A DNA stretch of 64,000 bases from Orychophragmus violaceus (lineage: Eukaryota > Streptophyta > Magnoliopsida > Brassicales > Brassicaceae), in assembly GCA_030180135.1 (NCBI GenBank), contig CM058229.1, positions 44,171,522-44,235,521 on the forward strand, read 5' to 3'. This document shows, piece by piece, positions 33,209 to 44,671 of the stretch (position 1 is its first letter; every line of letters starts with the position of its first letter). The translations under genes and the position numbers were made by a program. The notes beneath the pieces were generated by a model that ran no database searches, had not been told where the DNA came from, and saw only the letters and a program-made list of their open reading frames with translations.

Positions 33209-34815
33209 ATCTGAAATATATAAATAAAAAGGTTATTAGTTATATGTTCAAAAATGATTAATCTCGTATTAAAGTATAATATGATTAATCATGCATTATA
33301 TTCAATAACCTAAGTTACCCTCAATAGAATATAATGATTCCAAGATCCACATATAACTAAGATCAAAGTGGGCCACTGGCCGTCACCCAATCTTAGCTTA
33401 TATCGGTAAGCCCTATATCGGCTAATTATATCCGTGATATAACTCTTGGTTGTGAATCTGGGCCCGAGGCCCAATCCACCCTGATGTCTCAAGGCCCGGG
33501 ACTCCCGATGGCCTAGTCAAGAAAACCGGACTATACAGTCATGTAATCATTAATGTCTGGGACTCCCAATGACATTTATGAATCACAAACCGTCTTACCC
33601 ACGCAAAAGCAGACATCCTCACACTGTAAGGCCATGAATGCAATTGAATGGGCTTTGACAGCTGACATAGCCTGGACAAGACATCCAACGCTTGATATTG
33701 TTTGAGGTCCGTAGGTTTATTAAAATCATTCCCAAAATAGAAGATTACTATTTCGGGAAACTTTCTATTTATGGAAACCTACTATTTTTGGAAACTTTCT
33801 AAAATTGGAAACTTTCTAACTTTAGAAACTTCTTTAAAATCCAAAACCCGCAAATTCAGAAACTTCTAATTTTGGAAACTTTCTAATTTCGAAATTTCGG
33901 AACTTTATAAAATTTAAAATCGAATTTCATAATTTTATTTTATAAAATAAGTTTTAAATTTAAATCTGAAGAATGACTCAATTAATGGCCCAATTGTTTT
34001 AACTTCTTGGCCCGAGGCCCAAGAATTGGTCCATGTCCAAGACATGACCCAATTGTCCAATTAATTGACATAACCGGTCTGGTTCATTAAAATTGGTCTA
34101 ACCAAATTTTAATTACTACGATGACCACAATTGCCAACCGGTTATTTACTAAACCGGATTTTCTCAATTTATTTGGTCCAACCAAATCAAATTAGAAATC
34201 CTGGTTTAGGCACTAAATCCAATATTTCTTTCGACATTGGATTTCTTATTCCGGTTTAACCAGATTTAATAAAATTATTAAATCTGTTTATTAAACCAGA
34301 ACGTTGATTTTAATTAAAATCTTAAACCGAGCCTTGAACCGAACCGAATTAGTCACGAACCAAACCGAGTTGGTTGTGACCTAATTTCCAGCCGCCAACC
34401 CTAGCCAACTCGATCCGAGATCGTGATGGCCGCGAACGGGACGGGACAGGGACGGTTCACGGACGATCGGGACGGATGCTCGGCTTGGACGGACGCGATC
34501 GGGACGCACGGACGGTACGCGGGATGCACGGTCGTGACGCGATGATCGATCGCGATCGTGTGAAACGATCCGATCCGATCCGTCCGACCGGCCAACCCAC
34601 CCGACCGTCCGACTCTCTCTCCCGACCGTCCGACCATACCATTTAGCCGATCCAAACCTGAGTCATATAGCTCAGTTTGCGATCTGTTTTAGTGTGTTTA
34701 GGGTTCTAATTCAGTTTCTTATGTGTTTTTCTTATCAGTAATGGATTCAAAACACATCTAAACAGATTAAACAACCTAAACAATGAATCTAAAACAAGAA
34801 ACCTAAGAACCAATG
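33209..34815 (-). other. C1 5' leader with a GC-rich CpG block
   Basis: 1.6 kb between the primer site and gag ATG. The half next to gag (33209-33760) closely matches C2. At 34390-34640 there is a GC- and CpG-rich block full of GGACGG, CGATCG and GATCCG words, in otherwise AT-rich DNA. At the same place C2 carries a different block (44265-44470) made of CGATCG dyads. Confidence 0.75.
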
Positions 34816-34827
34816 GCTCTGATACCA
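34816..34827 (-). other. C1 primer binding site (initiator Met)
   Basis: The minus strand reads TGGTATCAGAGC one base inside the 5' LTR, complementary to the 3' end of initiator tRNA-Met. Confidence 0.93.
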
Positions 34828-34828
34828 C

Positions 34829-35455
34829 TGTTGGAAAGTTTAGACTCTTGGTTCAGTTCTCAGATTAGTTGAACCTACTAAACATGCATTAGATCTAGGT
34901 GTTCTTATTTAGAAACTTATGATCTCACCTTTTACCTGTTTGTTTGCAGCGGAATTGATGAACAGGTCAATGATCAGGGAGATTCACCGAGAGATGGATC
35001 CTCCAAAGGCTCACACACGCAATCACCGGAAATTGGCTGCTAGACCACAAGGAGGCTGGCGCAGAGAGAGAGATGTTTCGCGGCTAGGGTTGGGTTAAGG
35101 GAGAAGAGAATTGGCTTTTAGTCATTTAAAAGCCTTCTCTTTCCCTTTTGGGCTTTTGGGCCCAATCTGATTAAATTCCATTTAATCAGACCCATTAGTC
35201 TTTCTCTCTTAGTACGACAAATGCCTAGCACTTTTGTCGTACTTCTGCTAAGCCGTTCCAACATTATTTCCAGCTAGCTTAAGCGTGTGACCCATATGGG
35301 ATCATACAATAAAGGCAATAAGTCCAAGACTTATAGATCATGAGCGGACTCTAGCAAGCCATCATGACCCCCAGCATTGTATGACTTATGTCTGATCACT
35401 GACATACTCTTACGTTATAGAGACAGTACAGAGATTGCTGGACACAATTCCAACA
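34829..35455 (-). repeat. C1 5' LTR
   Basis: 627 bp with no visible difference from 27747-28373, including the dyad at 35166-35190. It is followed by the right TSD copy CTTTC. Confidence 0.95.
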
Positions 35456-35765
35456 CTTTCATCTTCTCTTGGATGTTCTTTTAGTTAATCGCTGATTCTC
35501 TTCCATGTTTATGAGTAGACTCTCCTGGTGAGATGTTAAGCTCTTGGAAGTGTTTTCATATAGCTAAGGACTCCTTTATACAAGCAGTTTAATGGTTTTC
35601 TTGAGTACAAACTAGTTGTCTTTGTTGAGCAGAACCGGTTTCATTCCACTTCTTTAATCTGTTTTTGTTCTTGTTATGAGTTATGGTTAAGAGATTCTTA
35701 TGGATGTCTCATGAACCAAACTAGATAATCAGAGCTTCCACATGGATGCCTCTGAAATTCTAAAA

Positions 35766-35796
35766 TGGTATCAGAGCAGCAAGTTCTTGGCTGCTA
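35766..35796 (+). other. C3 primer binding site and adjacent hairpin
   Basis: TGGTATCAGAGC (35766-35777) directly follows LTR B. The overlapping AGCAGCAAG-TT-CTTGGCTGCT is an inverted repeat that could fold beside the primer site. Confidence 0.8.
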
Positions 35797-36695
35797 ATTT
35801 TTGTATTAAGGCAGAGCAAACTCTGTCTTCTTTATTCTCTTACATCTGCAATGTTTTTCTATGGACCAAGCTTCTGATTTACTTGGTTCCATTCTCTTAA
35901 GACTTGTTGCTCCATCTGTTCTGAGAGCTAACAAGTTGTTGTTGAGAAATCAGAGAAGAACAAGTGCAAATATTTGTTTCTTTCACTCTTGCTTCTCTGG
36001 TTCCTTATTGCTTCCGCTTGTTTCATACTGAGCAAACTCAGTCCCTGAACCATTGAGATGTTTATGAGTTAAACTGAGCAAGAGTCTGAATCCCTGAAGC
36101 TTAAACATGTGATTGCTTATGAGTTATACTAAGCCATCTTAGTCCCTGAACCTGAAACACTTTTATTTTCAGTTCATTCTCCCATTCTCCCATTCTTCTA
36201 TTCTCCGATTTTGGTTTACATGCTCTTAATCTGAGTTTTTGTATTCTAAAATCACATACTCTCATTCTCTGATGCACACACTCTTAATCTGAGTTGTGTG
36301 ACATCCCATACTTCTGGTTACTTAAATATTACTCTAAAGTTCACTCCTAAAGAACTCATTAATTCTTGCACAGGAACTTAATTCAAACTCATTGGTTCTG
36401 ATCAAACTTGTGTTGCTTGAGTATTGTTTTGTGTTTTTGGTGTTCTTAGGAGGAATGGCGATATGTTGGCAGTAAGGATCAGTCTGAAAGGTGGTTCATG
36501 CTGATGTTGAAGGAGCTGGGTGGTTGAGGAGCTGAAGAAGTCTCCAACAAAACCAGTGAGCTCATGTAGTTGTGGATTAGCTGAAATCCTCATGTAGTTG
36601 TGGATTAGCTGAAATCCTCATTTGTTGTTTCCCAAGAGGGGAAGGCAATATGGTTTGAGTTGGTGTTAGAACCGTGGTTCAACTAGTGGAGTAAG
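35797..36695 (+). other. C3 internal region, 5' part
   Basis: About 900 bp with repeated phrases (GAGTTA-ACTGAGC, AGTCCCTGAACC near 36025-36150 and a duplicated CTCATGTAGTTGTGGATTAG near 36562 and 36591). There is no gag or pol motif. It is cut at 36695 by A3 (TSD GTAAG, 36691-36695). Confidence 0.6.
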
Positions 36696-37873
36696 TGATA
36701 TACCATGCATTTTAGGGATTTTAACCATGGTATATGTGTTATTTATCGAGTCTTTTACTATGTTTTTGAGTCTTTTCAGGTGTTTACTAGGTACAAGCAC
36801 ATTTGGAGCATATTTGGTGATTTTGGCACTTTCTGGAGCTAATTGGAGTATTTGGCCGAGAGATAGAGTTCACTGTTGATATTTCCGAGCTGCAACGATC
36901 GTCACACTTATGGCATCGATCGTTGCACCAGCGAGATGGGCCGAACAACGGTTTAATTAAGAATGATGAAATTGCAGTTTTGCCCAGAAGTTCCTGATAT
37001 TCACAAAGAAGCCCCAAAACGTGTTTTAGGATTATAATTAGGTTTTACAGCCACTTGTTAGGCAAAAAAGTTTTTCTTACGTTAAGTTTTACTCAGAGAG
37101 AGTTGAGGGGCTGATCCTGATCTCGAAAGAGACTTGATTTTGAACCCCAGTTCTTATTTGATTATATGATATTTGGTTTTCTACTTATGATATCTTCTGT
37201 CTCGAGGAATATGTCCGAGTAGATCTCCTGTTAGGTTGAAGGATTCTCATTAGGGATTTCAGAGAATTATAGTTTAATAAATCTGTAGAGATTCATATCT
37301 GCTAGTTCTTTGTCTAAGTTGTTCTTAATGCTTAATCTGAAGTAGCTAATTAGAATTATGATGTTAGGTTGATTAATTCAGCGGAAGTTGGTTAATTTAA
37401 CTAGAAAGAACCTAGATAAGCAATTAAACTGTTCGCAAACAGAAGTTTGGTTTAGAATAATTGTGAACATATCAAACTTGGGAATAATGCTAGTTTAATC
37501 TGTTAGTTCTCGCAAACGAAAGTTTGGTTTGCTGCACTTAGACTTAGAGAATTATCGCAAAGGAATTTGGTTAATTCTATATCAGTGTTTGAGTTCTAGA
37601 ATAGTTATTGATTAGATCTAGATAGATTGATTGCTTGCGTTCCTGATTTCCTGAGAACTCCTGAAACCTAACGCTTCACCTTCTTGCTTACAAACTCACT
37701 TGATTTACTTTGCTATTTCGTTTACTGTTTTCACATCTGCTTCGCTTAACTTAATCTGAACTACTAATAATCTATTGTGTGACTGAGAGTCCTTGTGGGA
37801 TTCGATACCTTATATACTACGATTGCATTAACTGTGCACTTGCAGTAGAATAGGGATAAAACTAAACCTATCA
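36696..37873 (+). repeat. A3 5' LTR
   Basis: 1178 bp. TATA-like box TATAATTA at 37033-37040; paired CGATCG dyads at 36896 and 36917 (21 bp apart), about 110-140 bp upstream of it, the same arrangement as in solo LTR A2. Confidence 0.93.
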
Positions 37874-37879
37874 AGTTTT

Positions 37880-37897
37880 TGGCGCCGTTGCTGGGGA
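37880..37897 (+). other. A3 primer binding site (tRNA-Asp type)
   Basis: TGGCGCCGTTGCTGGGGA, six bases after the LTR. It is the ATHILA-type primer site with one difference from the usual TTGCCGGGGA. Confidence 0.88.
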
Positions 37898-38153
37898 CTC
37901 TTTGAGTTCACCAATAGACTTAGTACTAGGATTTAGACTAGGCATTCTTTTTAATTTTCTTGTTTACTCACGTTTTTGATTTTTGGATTCGCAGGGATTC
38001 GCACTGCATCGATCGTTGCTACCTTGCATCGATCGACACAAGGCGAGAACAGCAATGCTGAGATCTGAGACGTTCAATAGGTTCCACTCTATGGAACCTG
38101 TGATTCTGATTCGCGGTGAAAACGGCGTTCTACGAGACCAAGAGGGTCATATA

Positions 38154-38809
38154 TACAGGAATGTTTGGATCAATCCTGATTCAATTCTCTGATTCAGATT
38201 ATCCTAAACATGCGGATCTAGGTTCTCTTGATTAGAAACAATTGTTGATCTCACCTTTTACCTGTTTTGTGCAGCGGAAAGGGAGAACAGGTCAGAGATC
38301 AGAGAGCCACCAAGGGATGGATCCTCCAAAGGTTCACACACGCACACCAAGCAGGAAGAGCGGCTGCTAGACCAAGCTGAGGAGGCGTCGCAGTAGAGAG
38401 AGAGTTGGCGGCTCGGTTAGGGTTGAAGAAGAAAACAGACTCGAGTTTTATTTATAAAACTCGTCCGATTCCTCTTGGGCCATTTGGCCATTCGCGCACT
38501 GTGTCGATCGACACATCATGTGCATCGATCGACACACAGTGGCTAAAACCTTTTATTCTCTCTAAGTACAGTAAATGCCTGGCACTTTTACCGTACTTCT
38601 GCTAAGCCATTCCTACACATTTTCCTGTTAGCTTAGGCGTGTGACCCATATGGGATCATATAATAGAGGCAATAAGTCCAAGACTTATAGATCATGAGCG
38701 GACTCTAGCAAGCCATCATGACCCCCAGTATTATATGACTTATGTCTGATCATTGACATACTCTTACTTTCTAGAGACAGTACCGAGATTACTGGACACA
38801 ATTCCAACA
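38154..38809 (-). repeat. C2 3' LTR
   Basis: 656 bp. The minus-strand TATA box TATAAATA is at 38449-38456. Two dyads centred on CGATCG at 38505 and 38526 (21 bp apart) lie about 50-80 bp upstream of it in the minus sense. The flanking LTR sequence resembles C1, which has a different dyad here. Confidence 0.95.
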
Positions 38810-39660
38810 ATCTCCCACTTGTACTGGAATCTCTGTATTCATAATCCTTTTGTCACAATATCTCGATTAGTCATAAGGCAAGATTAGTGTCATCCTTATA
38901 AAGCCTAATCTTGTTCATCGGACTCTGATTCGATACTGACAATCCAAACGACTCGGGACAGTCCGTTTGAGCATGGCCATGCATTTTCCAGTATTCAAAT
39001 CTCCGATTGGCCTAGAGATATTCACTCCATTTATATTGGAGGGACAAATTCCGTCTTGTTCCATCACTGTAAACTACTCATTTCATGATGTACCCAAACA
39101 AGGTCCTTATAACTATCGCAGAACGATAGCGTTAGACAATGATCAAAGTGCATCAGTCCATGTGCAGTCACATGCATGCGAACTCAGGTCTAAGGACTAT
39201 ACTCTATAGTCGTAGTAAGAATCTCTTATGACACAGATATAAATATCCTGAAGAGTTCTTATAAGCGGGTCTTGTCCGGTCGTATGTTCCCTAACATACA
39301 CCTATGTACTGACTTTGATGCCGCGCATCTATGACACACTGAGACTTTGTCATAAGTCACGTACCAATCCAGTCTCACACGGTTGTTGGTGTTCCAATTT
39401 CAACAACCTTCGACTAGGGACATAATGATATAAGTCATTTATCAAATATAGGGTCTCATGATCAAGCTAAATGACTTTGATAACTCAAGATCAAGTCATT
39501 TACTTCGATGACCTATAAAATGGTTTATATCACTTTGGAACGATTATTTCATCACAGTTAAAATAATCTTGAAATAATAATTTCATTAAACATCTTAAAT
39601 GTTATTTCAAGAACATATCCAATAACTAAATAAAGCCCTTTAATAACTCCCACTGAAATT
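38810..39660 (-). other. C2 3' untranslated region
   Basis: Begins with the polypurine tract (complement of ATCTCCCACTTG) and is about 95% similar by eye to 28374-29230 of C1 over most of its length, in contrast to the diverged pol. Confidence 0.75.
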
Positions 39661-42128
39661 AAGACTACATCTTAATTTCACTTATCCTACAGCAACAGTC
39701 CGCGACTCGTGCTTAGGCCTAAGGAGTGGCTTCGTTAATAGATTAGCAACGTTCTCATTTGTTGAAACTTGCTGATCTACTTAACATCTCTGTCATTTAT
39801 CTCACGGAATAGGTTATACCTATCCTCAAGGTGTTTGGATCTCTGATGTGCAGCTAGTCTCATCTATGCTGGGAATCACATCAAGTTCAGTGACGAACTC
39901 TTCTTTCCAAACAACCTCTTTCGCCACTTCCCAAGCTGCGAAATGTTCAGCTTAAGTCATGGAGTCAGCAACAGTGCCTTGCACCGCCAGATAGACACAA
40001 GATATAACCGGACTGTGATCGGAAATCATCTTTGTCTATTGGAAACTTGCCTTTCAGACTCTACCGACTTGTAGCACCTCACTTTCTCCGTAAATCAAGA
40101 ACTTATCCTAAATATTTCTCAAATACTTTAGGACATTCTTTACGGCAATCCAGTGATTCTTTGCTGGATTTGACTGGTCTTTACTTGTCTTTCTTAACAT
40201 TAAAGCAACATCAAACAAGTACGTTTCATGGCATACATGATAGATCCAATTGCCGACGCATATGGAATCTTATCCATGCATTTAAGCTCAGCAGTTATCT
40301 TAGGACACTGTGTCTTGCTTAACGTAATGCCATGTGACATTGGCATAAAACCCTTCTTGGAATGCTGAAAACGTGTAGGACTTTGTCGGGATAAGAATCC
40401 TGACTTTGTCCTACCAGCTCTTTCGGATCTCTATCTTTAGATCCAAAATCCAAAAACATACGTGGCTTTACCCATGTCAATCATTAGAACCAACTCCCAA
40501 GCCAGTCCTTAACCGACTGCAGCATTGGGACGTCTTTTCCGAGAATCAGTATGTCATCGACATACAATATGAGAAATGCAATATCGCTCCCACTAATCTA
40601 TTAGTAAACACATAGTTCCGCTTCGTTCCTGTTCAAGTCAAAACTTTGACTACTTCAACAGAACGAAGATTCCAACTATTAGTAAACACACAGTTCTGCT
40701 TCGTTCCTGTTCAAGTCAAAACCTTGACTACTTCAACAGAACGAAGATTCCAACTCCGATATTTTTGCTTCCATCCATGAATGGATCAATGAAGCTAATC
40801 TTACACATAGTGTAATTTTCGGAGTCCGGGCTCACTTTCGCTTCTTTGAATTTCGCAGATTCGTCGCTCTCAATGATCATCAGATCATGCGAACTTTCAA
40901 TGATTATCAGGTTCAACTAATGACGAGAAATCACTCTCTGATTAGTAACTGATTCATTCATATCTGCGAACTTCAGGCTCCACAGGTGTAGATTCTACAG
41001 AAATCTGTAAATCCATCCGTTGCTCTCCCTCAACAGGTTGAGCAGCCTCCTGTATTTCTCGAATTTCTTCGAGTTATACTTTTACTCCCACTGTTCTTCT
41101 TGGAAAATAACTTCCCTTCTTAGAAAACAGAATGGACGTAAAAATAACAAGCCTTGGTTTCCCTAGGACAACCAGCGAAGTAGCACAACTACAAATACTC
41201 AGTAAAGACGAATTTGGATCGATTCCAATCCACATTTACGTGGTGTCTTTCAACTGATATTGGTGGAACCTTTTCAGCGTAAACTTAGATATTTCTAGAG
41301 CGTTATTCTTAAATAATATCATGGAAGATTCGTGTGACTCATCTTTAATCATTTCTAATAAGATCTGATTCTTTCTCACAGAAACACCTTAAGGTTTTCA
41401 GGAGAAATGAGCTGTGAAACGATTTCACACTCATTTAGATGATCACATAATCAATGACTTAAGTATTCTCACTCGTGATCTAATCCAGAGTCTTAATACT
41501 TCTGTCATTCAGATCCTATACTTCATTCTGGAACTCTTTCGACCATGTCAAAGAATTCCGACTTGTGTCTCATCAAATGAACACAGTCACACTCACTGAA
41601 GTAATCAGTAGAGACAATGAAGTACAGGAAATTTTCTCTGGCATTACTGCTCATTGGGCCACATACATCAGTATGTTCCAGGTCCAATAAGCCTTTGGGC
41701 CTTTCTCTAGCTCGGCTAAGATAGGCCCTTTTTCCTTTTGGTCCAGTAAACAGAATTCAAGTCTCATAAGATATCTTATCAAATGAGCCCAACAGTCCAT
41801 AACTATGGGATTTCTGAATCCGACTTACTCTATGTGACCAAGACTTTTATGCCAAGAAAAATCAGGTTTAATTCATTAGATTTAAACCAATTCGGTATTT
41901 ATGTTACATTTAGGCACTCTTTGGTTTAAGATATAAAACCCATTCCTTGAATGGGGTGCTACAATTAATATTTCATTAAGATCAAAAGAACAAAACTTGT
42001 CTTTTATCAAAATGAAAAACATTCAAATTCTTACAAGAAAATGAAAGACAACTCTGCTTAAAGCAGGTACATTGTAGCAATTACTTAATACAAAACCAAG
42101 CCTCAAAGGGATCTATAAGTGAAAAACC
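39661..42128 (-). pseudogene. C2 pol remnant (frameshifts, RT deletion, internal duplication)
   Basis: Minus-strand fragments of integrase, RT and RNase H can be matched piecewise to C1, but no frame stays open beyond about 100 codons. A deletion near 40790 joins the RT segment around KQASRSWN to the region upstream of RT (DESAKFKEA, PDSEN), removing about 430 bp including ARLVAKGF and MDVKTAFLNG. A 78-bp tandem duplication lies at 40598-40753. It cannot encode a working enzyme. Confidence 0.88.
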
Positions 42129-43139
42129 CTACGGCTGAGGCAGCATCCCAGGCTCCTTCCAGACATGTAGTTTCACTTGCCCTTCCTTCAACGTTCTACT
42201 GTTGCTTAGGCTCTGCATATTATCACAAATATCAGTGCCACAACCAGTATCCAATACCTTTAAGGTAGAACTTGAAGTAATAACATGAATACCTGAGGAA
42301 GTAGTCTCATACATCAACTTCAACTCCTCATCATCTTCCATGAATTTAATGCAATTTCTCTTCCAATGCCCTGTCTCCTTACAGTAGCAGCACTTACCAA
42401 CGTAAGAGGTATCTGACTCGGGCTCAGAAGACACACGCTTGCCATGATTCAAAATCTGGACAACTTTGCCTTCACCCTTGTCAGCATTAGGTTTATTAAA
42501 CCTACCCTTCTCATTCATGAGATTATTCAGGGTACTCTTCACGTTTGGCTCAACTGTCTTGAGCATATCATGCAGTTCAGTCAGCGTCTTCGTTAAGCCT
42601 TTCTTGATATAGTTCCTTCTGAACTTATCATAGCTTGACGGCAGTGACTGTAGTATGATCTCAGTTGCCAATTCTTGGCTAACTGGATAATCCAGTTTCC
42701 TCAGGTTATCAATGTAACCCATCATTTTACTGACATGAGGACTCACTGGATGATCATTTGGTAGCTTGCAGCCAGTGAGAGACTTAACCAACTGGTATCT
42801 CTCCACCCTTATCTGCTCCTGAAATTTCAATTTCAGGCTGCTGATCATCTCTATTGGCGACTCCATGTTCTCATATTGCTTCCGCAAGTCTGAGTCCATG
42901 GTAGCCAATATCAGACCACGCACATCTACCGCATCATTATAATGCTTATTCCAAGCATCATATACTGCATGAGAAGCATTGGACCCGATCCTCACGGGGA
43001 GAGCTCTCTCAAGGACATAGTCCTTTCTCTCCTGTCTGAGAACTAGCCTCAGGTTCCGCGACCAAGTCAAGAAATTTGATCCGTTCAGCTTTTCCATCTT
43101 AAGGACAGACCGGATCGAGAAAGTGTTTGTGCTAGTCAT
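42129..43139 (-). CDS. C2 Gag with start of protease (336 aa, intact frame)
   Basis: From ATG 43139, it parallels the C1 gag from the first residues (NTFSIRSVL, LNGSNFLTWSRNLRLVL) through the zinc knuckle CCYCKETGHWKRNC to the protease start LDTGCGTDIC, then ends at LPQP. The frame is open over its whole length although the adjoining pol is shattered. That contrast suggests gag was kept by selection or was the last part to decay. If translated it would give a particle protein able to bind RNA but no enzymes. It is the first half of an ancestral Gag-Pol of C1 length. Confidence 0.88.
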   Translation of the reverse strand: MTSTNTFSIRSVLKMEKLNGSNFLTWSRNLRLVLRQERKDYVLERALPVRIGSNASHAVYDAWNKHYNDAVDVRGLILATMDSDLRKQYENMESPIEMISSLKLKFQEQIRVERYQLVKSLTGCKLPNDHPVSPHVSKMMGYIDNLRKLDYPVSQELATEIILQSLPSSYDKFRRNYIKKGLTKTLTELHDMLKTVEPNVKSTLNNLMNEKGRFNKPNADKGEGKVVQILNHGKRVSSEPESDTSYVGKCCYCKETGHWKRNCIKFMEDDEELKLMYETTSSGIHVITSSSTLKVLDTGCGTDICDNMQSLSNSRTLKEGQVKLHVWKEPGMLPQP

Positions 43140-44658
43140 AACTGAAAATTAAGATAAAAGGATTTTAGTTAATATGTTCAATATGATTAATCTCGTATTA
43201 AATTTAATATGATTAATCATGCATTATATTCAATAACATCAGTTACCCTCAATAGAATATAATGATTCCAAGATCCACATATAACTAAGATTAAAGTGGG
43301 CCACTGGCCGTCACCCAACCTTAGCTTATATCGGTAAGCCCTATGTCGGCTAATTATATCCGTGATATAACTCTTGGTTGTGAATCTGGGCCCGAGGCCC
43401 AATTCACTCTGATGTCTCAAGGCCCGGGACTCCCGATGGCCTAGTCAAGAAAACTAGACTATACAGTCATGTAATCATTAATGTCTGGGACTCCCAATGA
43501 CATTTATGAATCACAAACCGTCTTATCCACGCAAAAGTAGACACCCTCACACTGTAAGGCCATGAATACAATTGAATGGGCTTCGACAGCTGACATAGAC
43601 TGGGCAAGACATCCAATGCTTGATATTATTTGAGGTTCGTAGGTTTATTAAAATTTCATTCCCAAAATAGAAGATTACTATTTCGGGAAACTTTCTAATT
43701 TTGGAAACCTACTATGTTAGGAAACTTTCTAAAATTGGAAACTTTCTAACTTTAGAAATTTCTTTAAAATCCAAAACCCGCAAATCTAGAAACTTCTATT
43801 TTAAGAAACTTTCTAATTTCAAAATTTCGGAAACTTTAATTTAAAATCGACTTTATAATTTTATAAAATAAATTTTAAATTAATCTGAAGAAAGACTCAA
43901 ATAATTGGCCCAATTGTTTTAACTTCTTGGCCCGAGGCCCAAGAATTGGTCCATGTCCAAGACATGACCCAATTGTCCAATTAAATGACATAACCGGTCT
44001 GGTTCATTAAAATTGGTCTAACCAAATTTTAATTACTACGATGACCACAATTGTCAACCGGTTATTTACTAAACCGGATTTTCTCAATTTATTTGGTCCA
44101 ACCAAATCAAATTAGAAAATCCTGGTTTAGGCACAAAATCCAATTTACGACTTTGGATTTCTTATCCCGGTTTAACCAGAACTTAATAAATTTATTAAGT
44201 CTGTTTATTAAACCGTGACGTTTATAATTTTAATAAAATCATTAAACCGAGCCTTAAACCAACCATATCGGTCGATGAACCAACCGCATCGATCGATCCA
44301 TCAACCGCATCGGTCGATGCTCTAAGCATCAATCCTGCATCGATCGTGCATCGATCATGTATCGATCGATGCTCTCACGCATGCACGGACGGTTATCAGG
44401 TTTGGCCGAGATATTCTCGGATTGTGTCGACCGATCCATGCGATCGTATCGATCGATCCATGCGATCACAGCCGATTCTCATTTTTGAAAAATCGCATTC
44501 CAAATCAATATAGTTTGGTTTTTGCGATTTCAAATGTGTTTAGGTTTCAATTCCTTGTTGCTTAAGTGATTTCTCTTATCAGTAGTTGATTCAAAACACT
44601 TCTTAAACAAGAAAACAATCCTAAACTTGAATCTAAACAAGAAAAACCAGAACCAATA
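43140..44658 (-). other. C2 5' leader with CGATCG dyad array
   Basis: The part near gag (43140-43700) is similar to C1. At 44265-44470 it holds a cluster of CGATCG/CGGTCG dyads, three of them with starts at 44269, 44290 and 44311, exactly 21 bp apart. C1 has a different GC-rich block at this place. Confidence 0.75.
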
Positions 44659-44670
44659 GCTCTGATACCA
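44659..44670 (-). other. C2 primer binding site (initiator Met)
   Basis: The minus strand reads TGGTATCAGAGC one base inside the 5' LTR, as in C1. Confidence 0.93.
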
Positions 44671-44671
44671 C

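Larger units (their letters stand above)
27747..35455 (-). mobile_element. C1: complete, apparently intact Ty1/copia retrotransposon
   Basis: LTRs of 627 bp (27747-28373, 34829-35455) have TGTTGG...CCAACA ends and are identical as far as I can read. The TSD is CTTTC (27742-27746, 35456-35460). In minus orientation it has a 5' LTR, primer site TGGTATCAGAGC (34816-34827), a 1.6-kb leader, one 1325-codon gag-pol frame, an 860-bp 3' UTR, a purine tract and the 3' LTR. Every part needed for transposition is present and no disabling mutation is visible. It is a very young insertion and a candidate active element. Confidence 0.95.
26919..35765 (+). repeat. C3 LTR B, split by copia element C1
   Basis: The left part 26919-27746 and right part 35461-35765 join across C1 (TSD CTTTC) to give a sequence matching LTRs A and C in GCTCTTTCATCTTCTC. 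It ends CTAAAA immediately before the Met primer site, where LTR C has CTAACA. Confidence 0.88.

Noticed and set aside
34401..34655. 84-codon ORF in the C1 leader
   Set aside because: Arises from the repetitive GC-rich block; the corresponding place in C2 has no such frame.
40728..40916. 62-codon C2 ORF as a separate gene
   Set aside because: It is the fused product of the RT deletion in the pol remnant.
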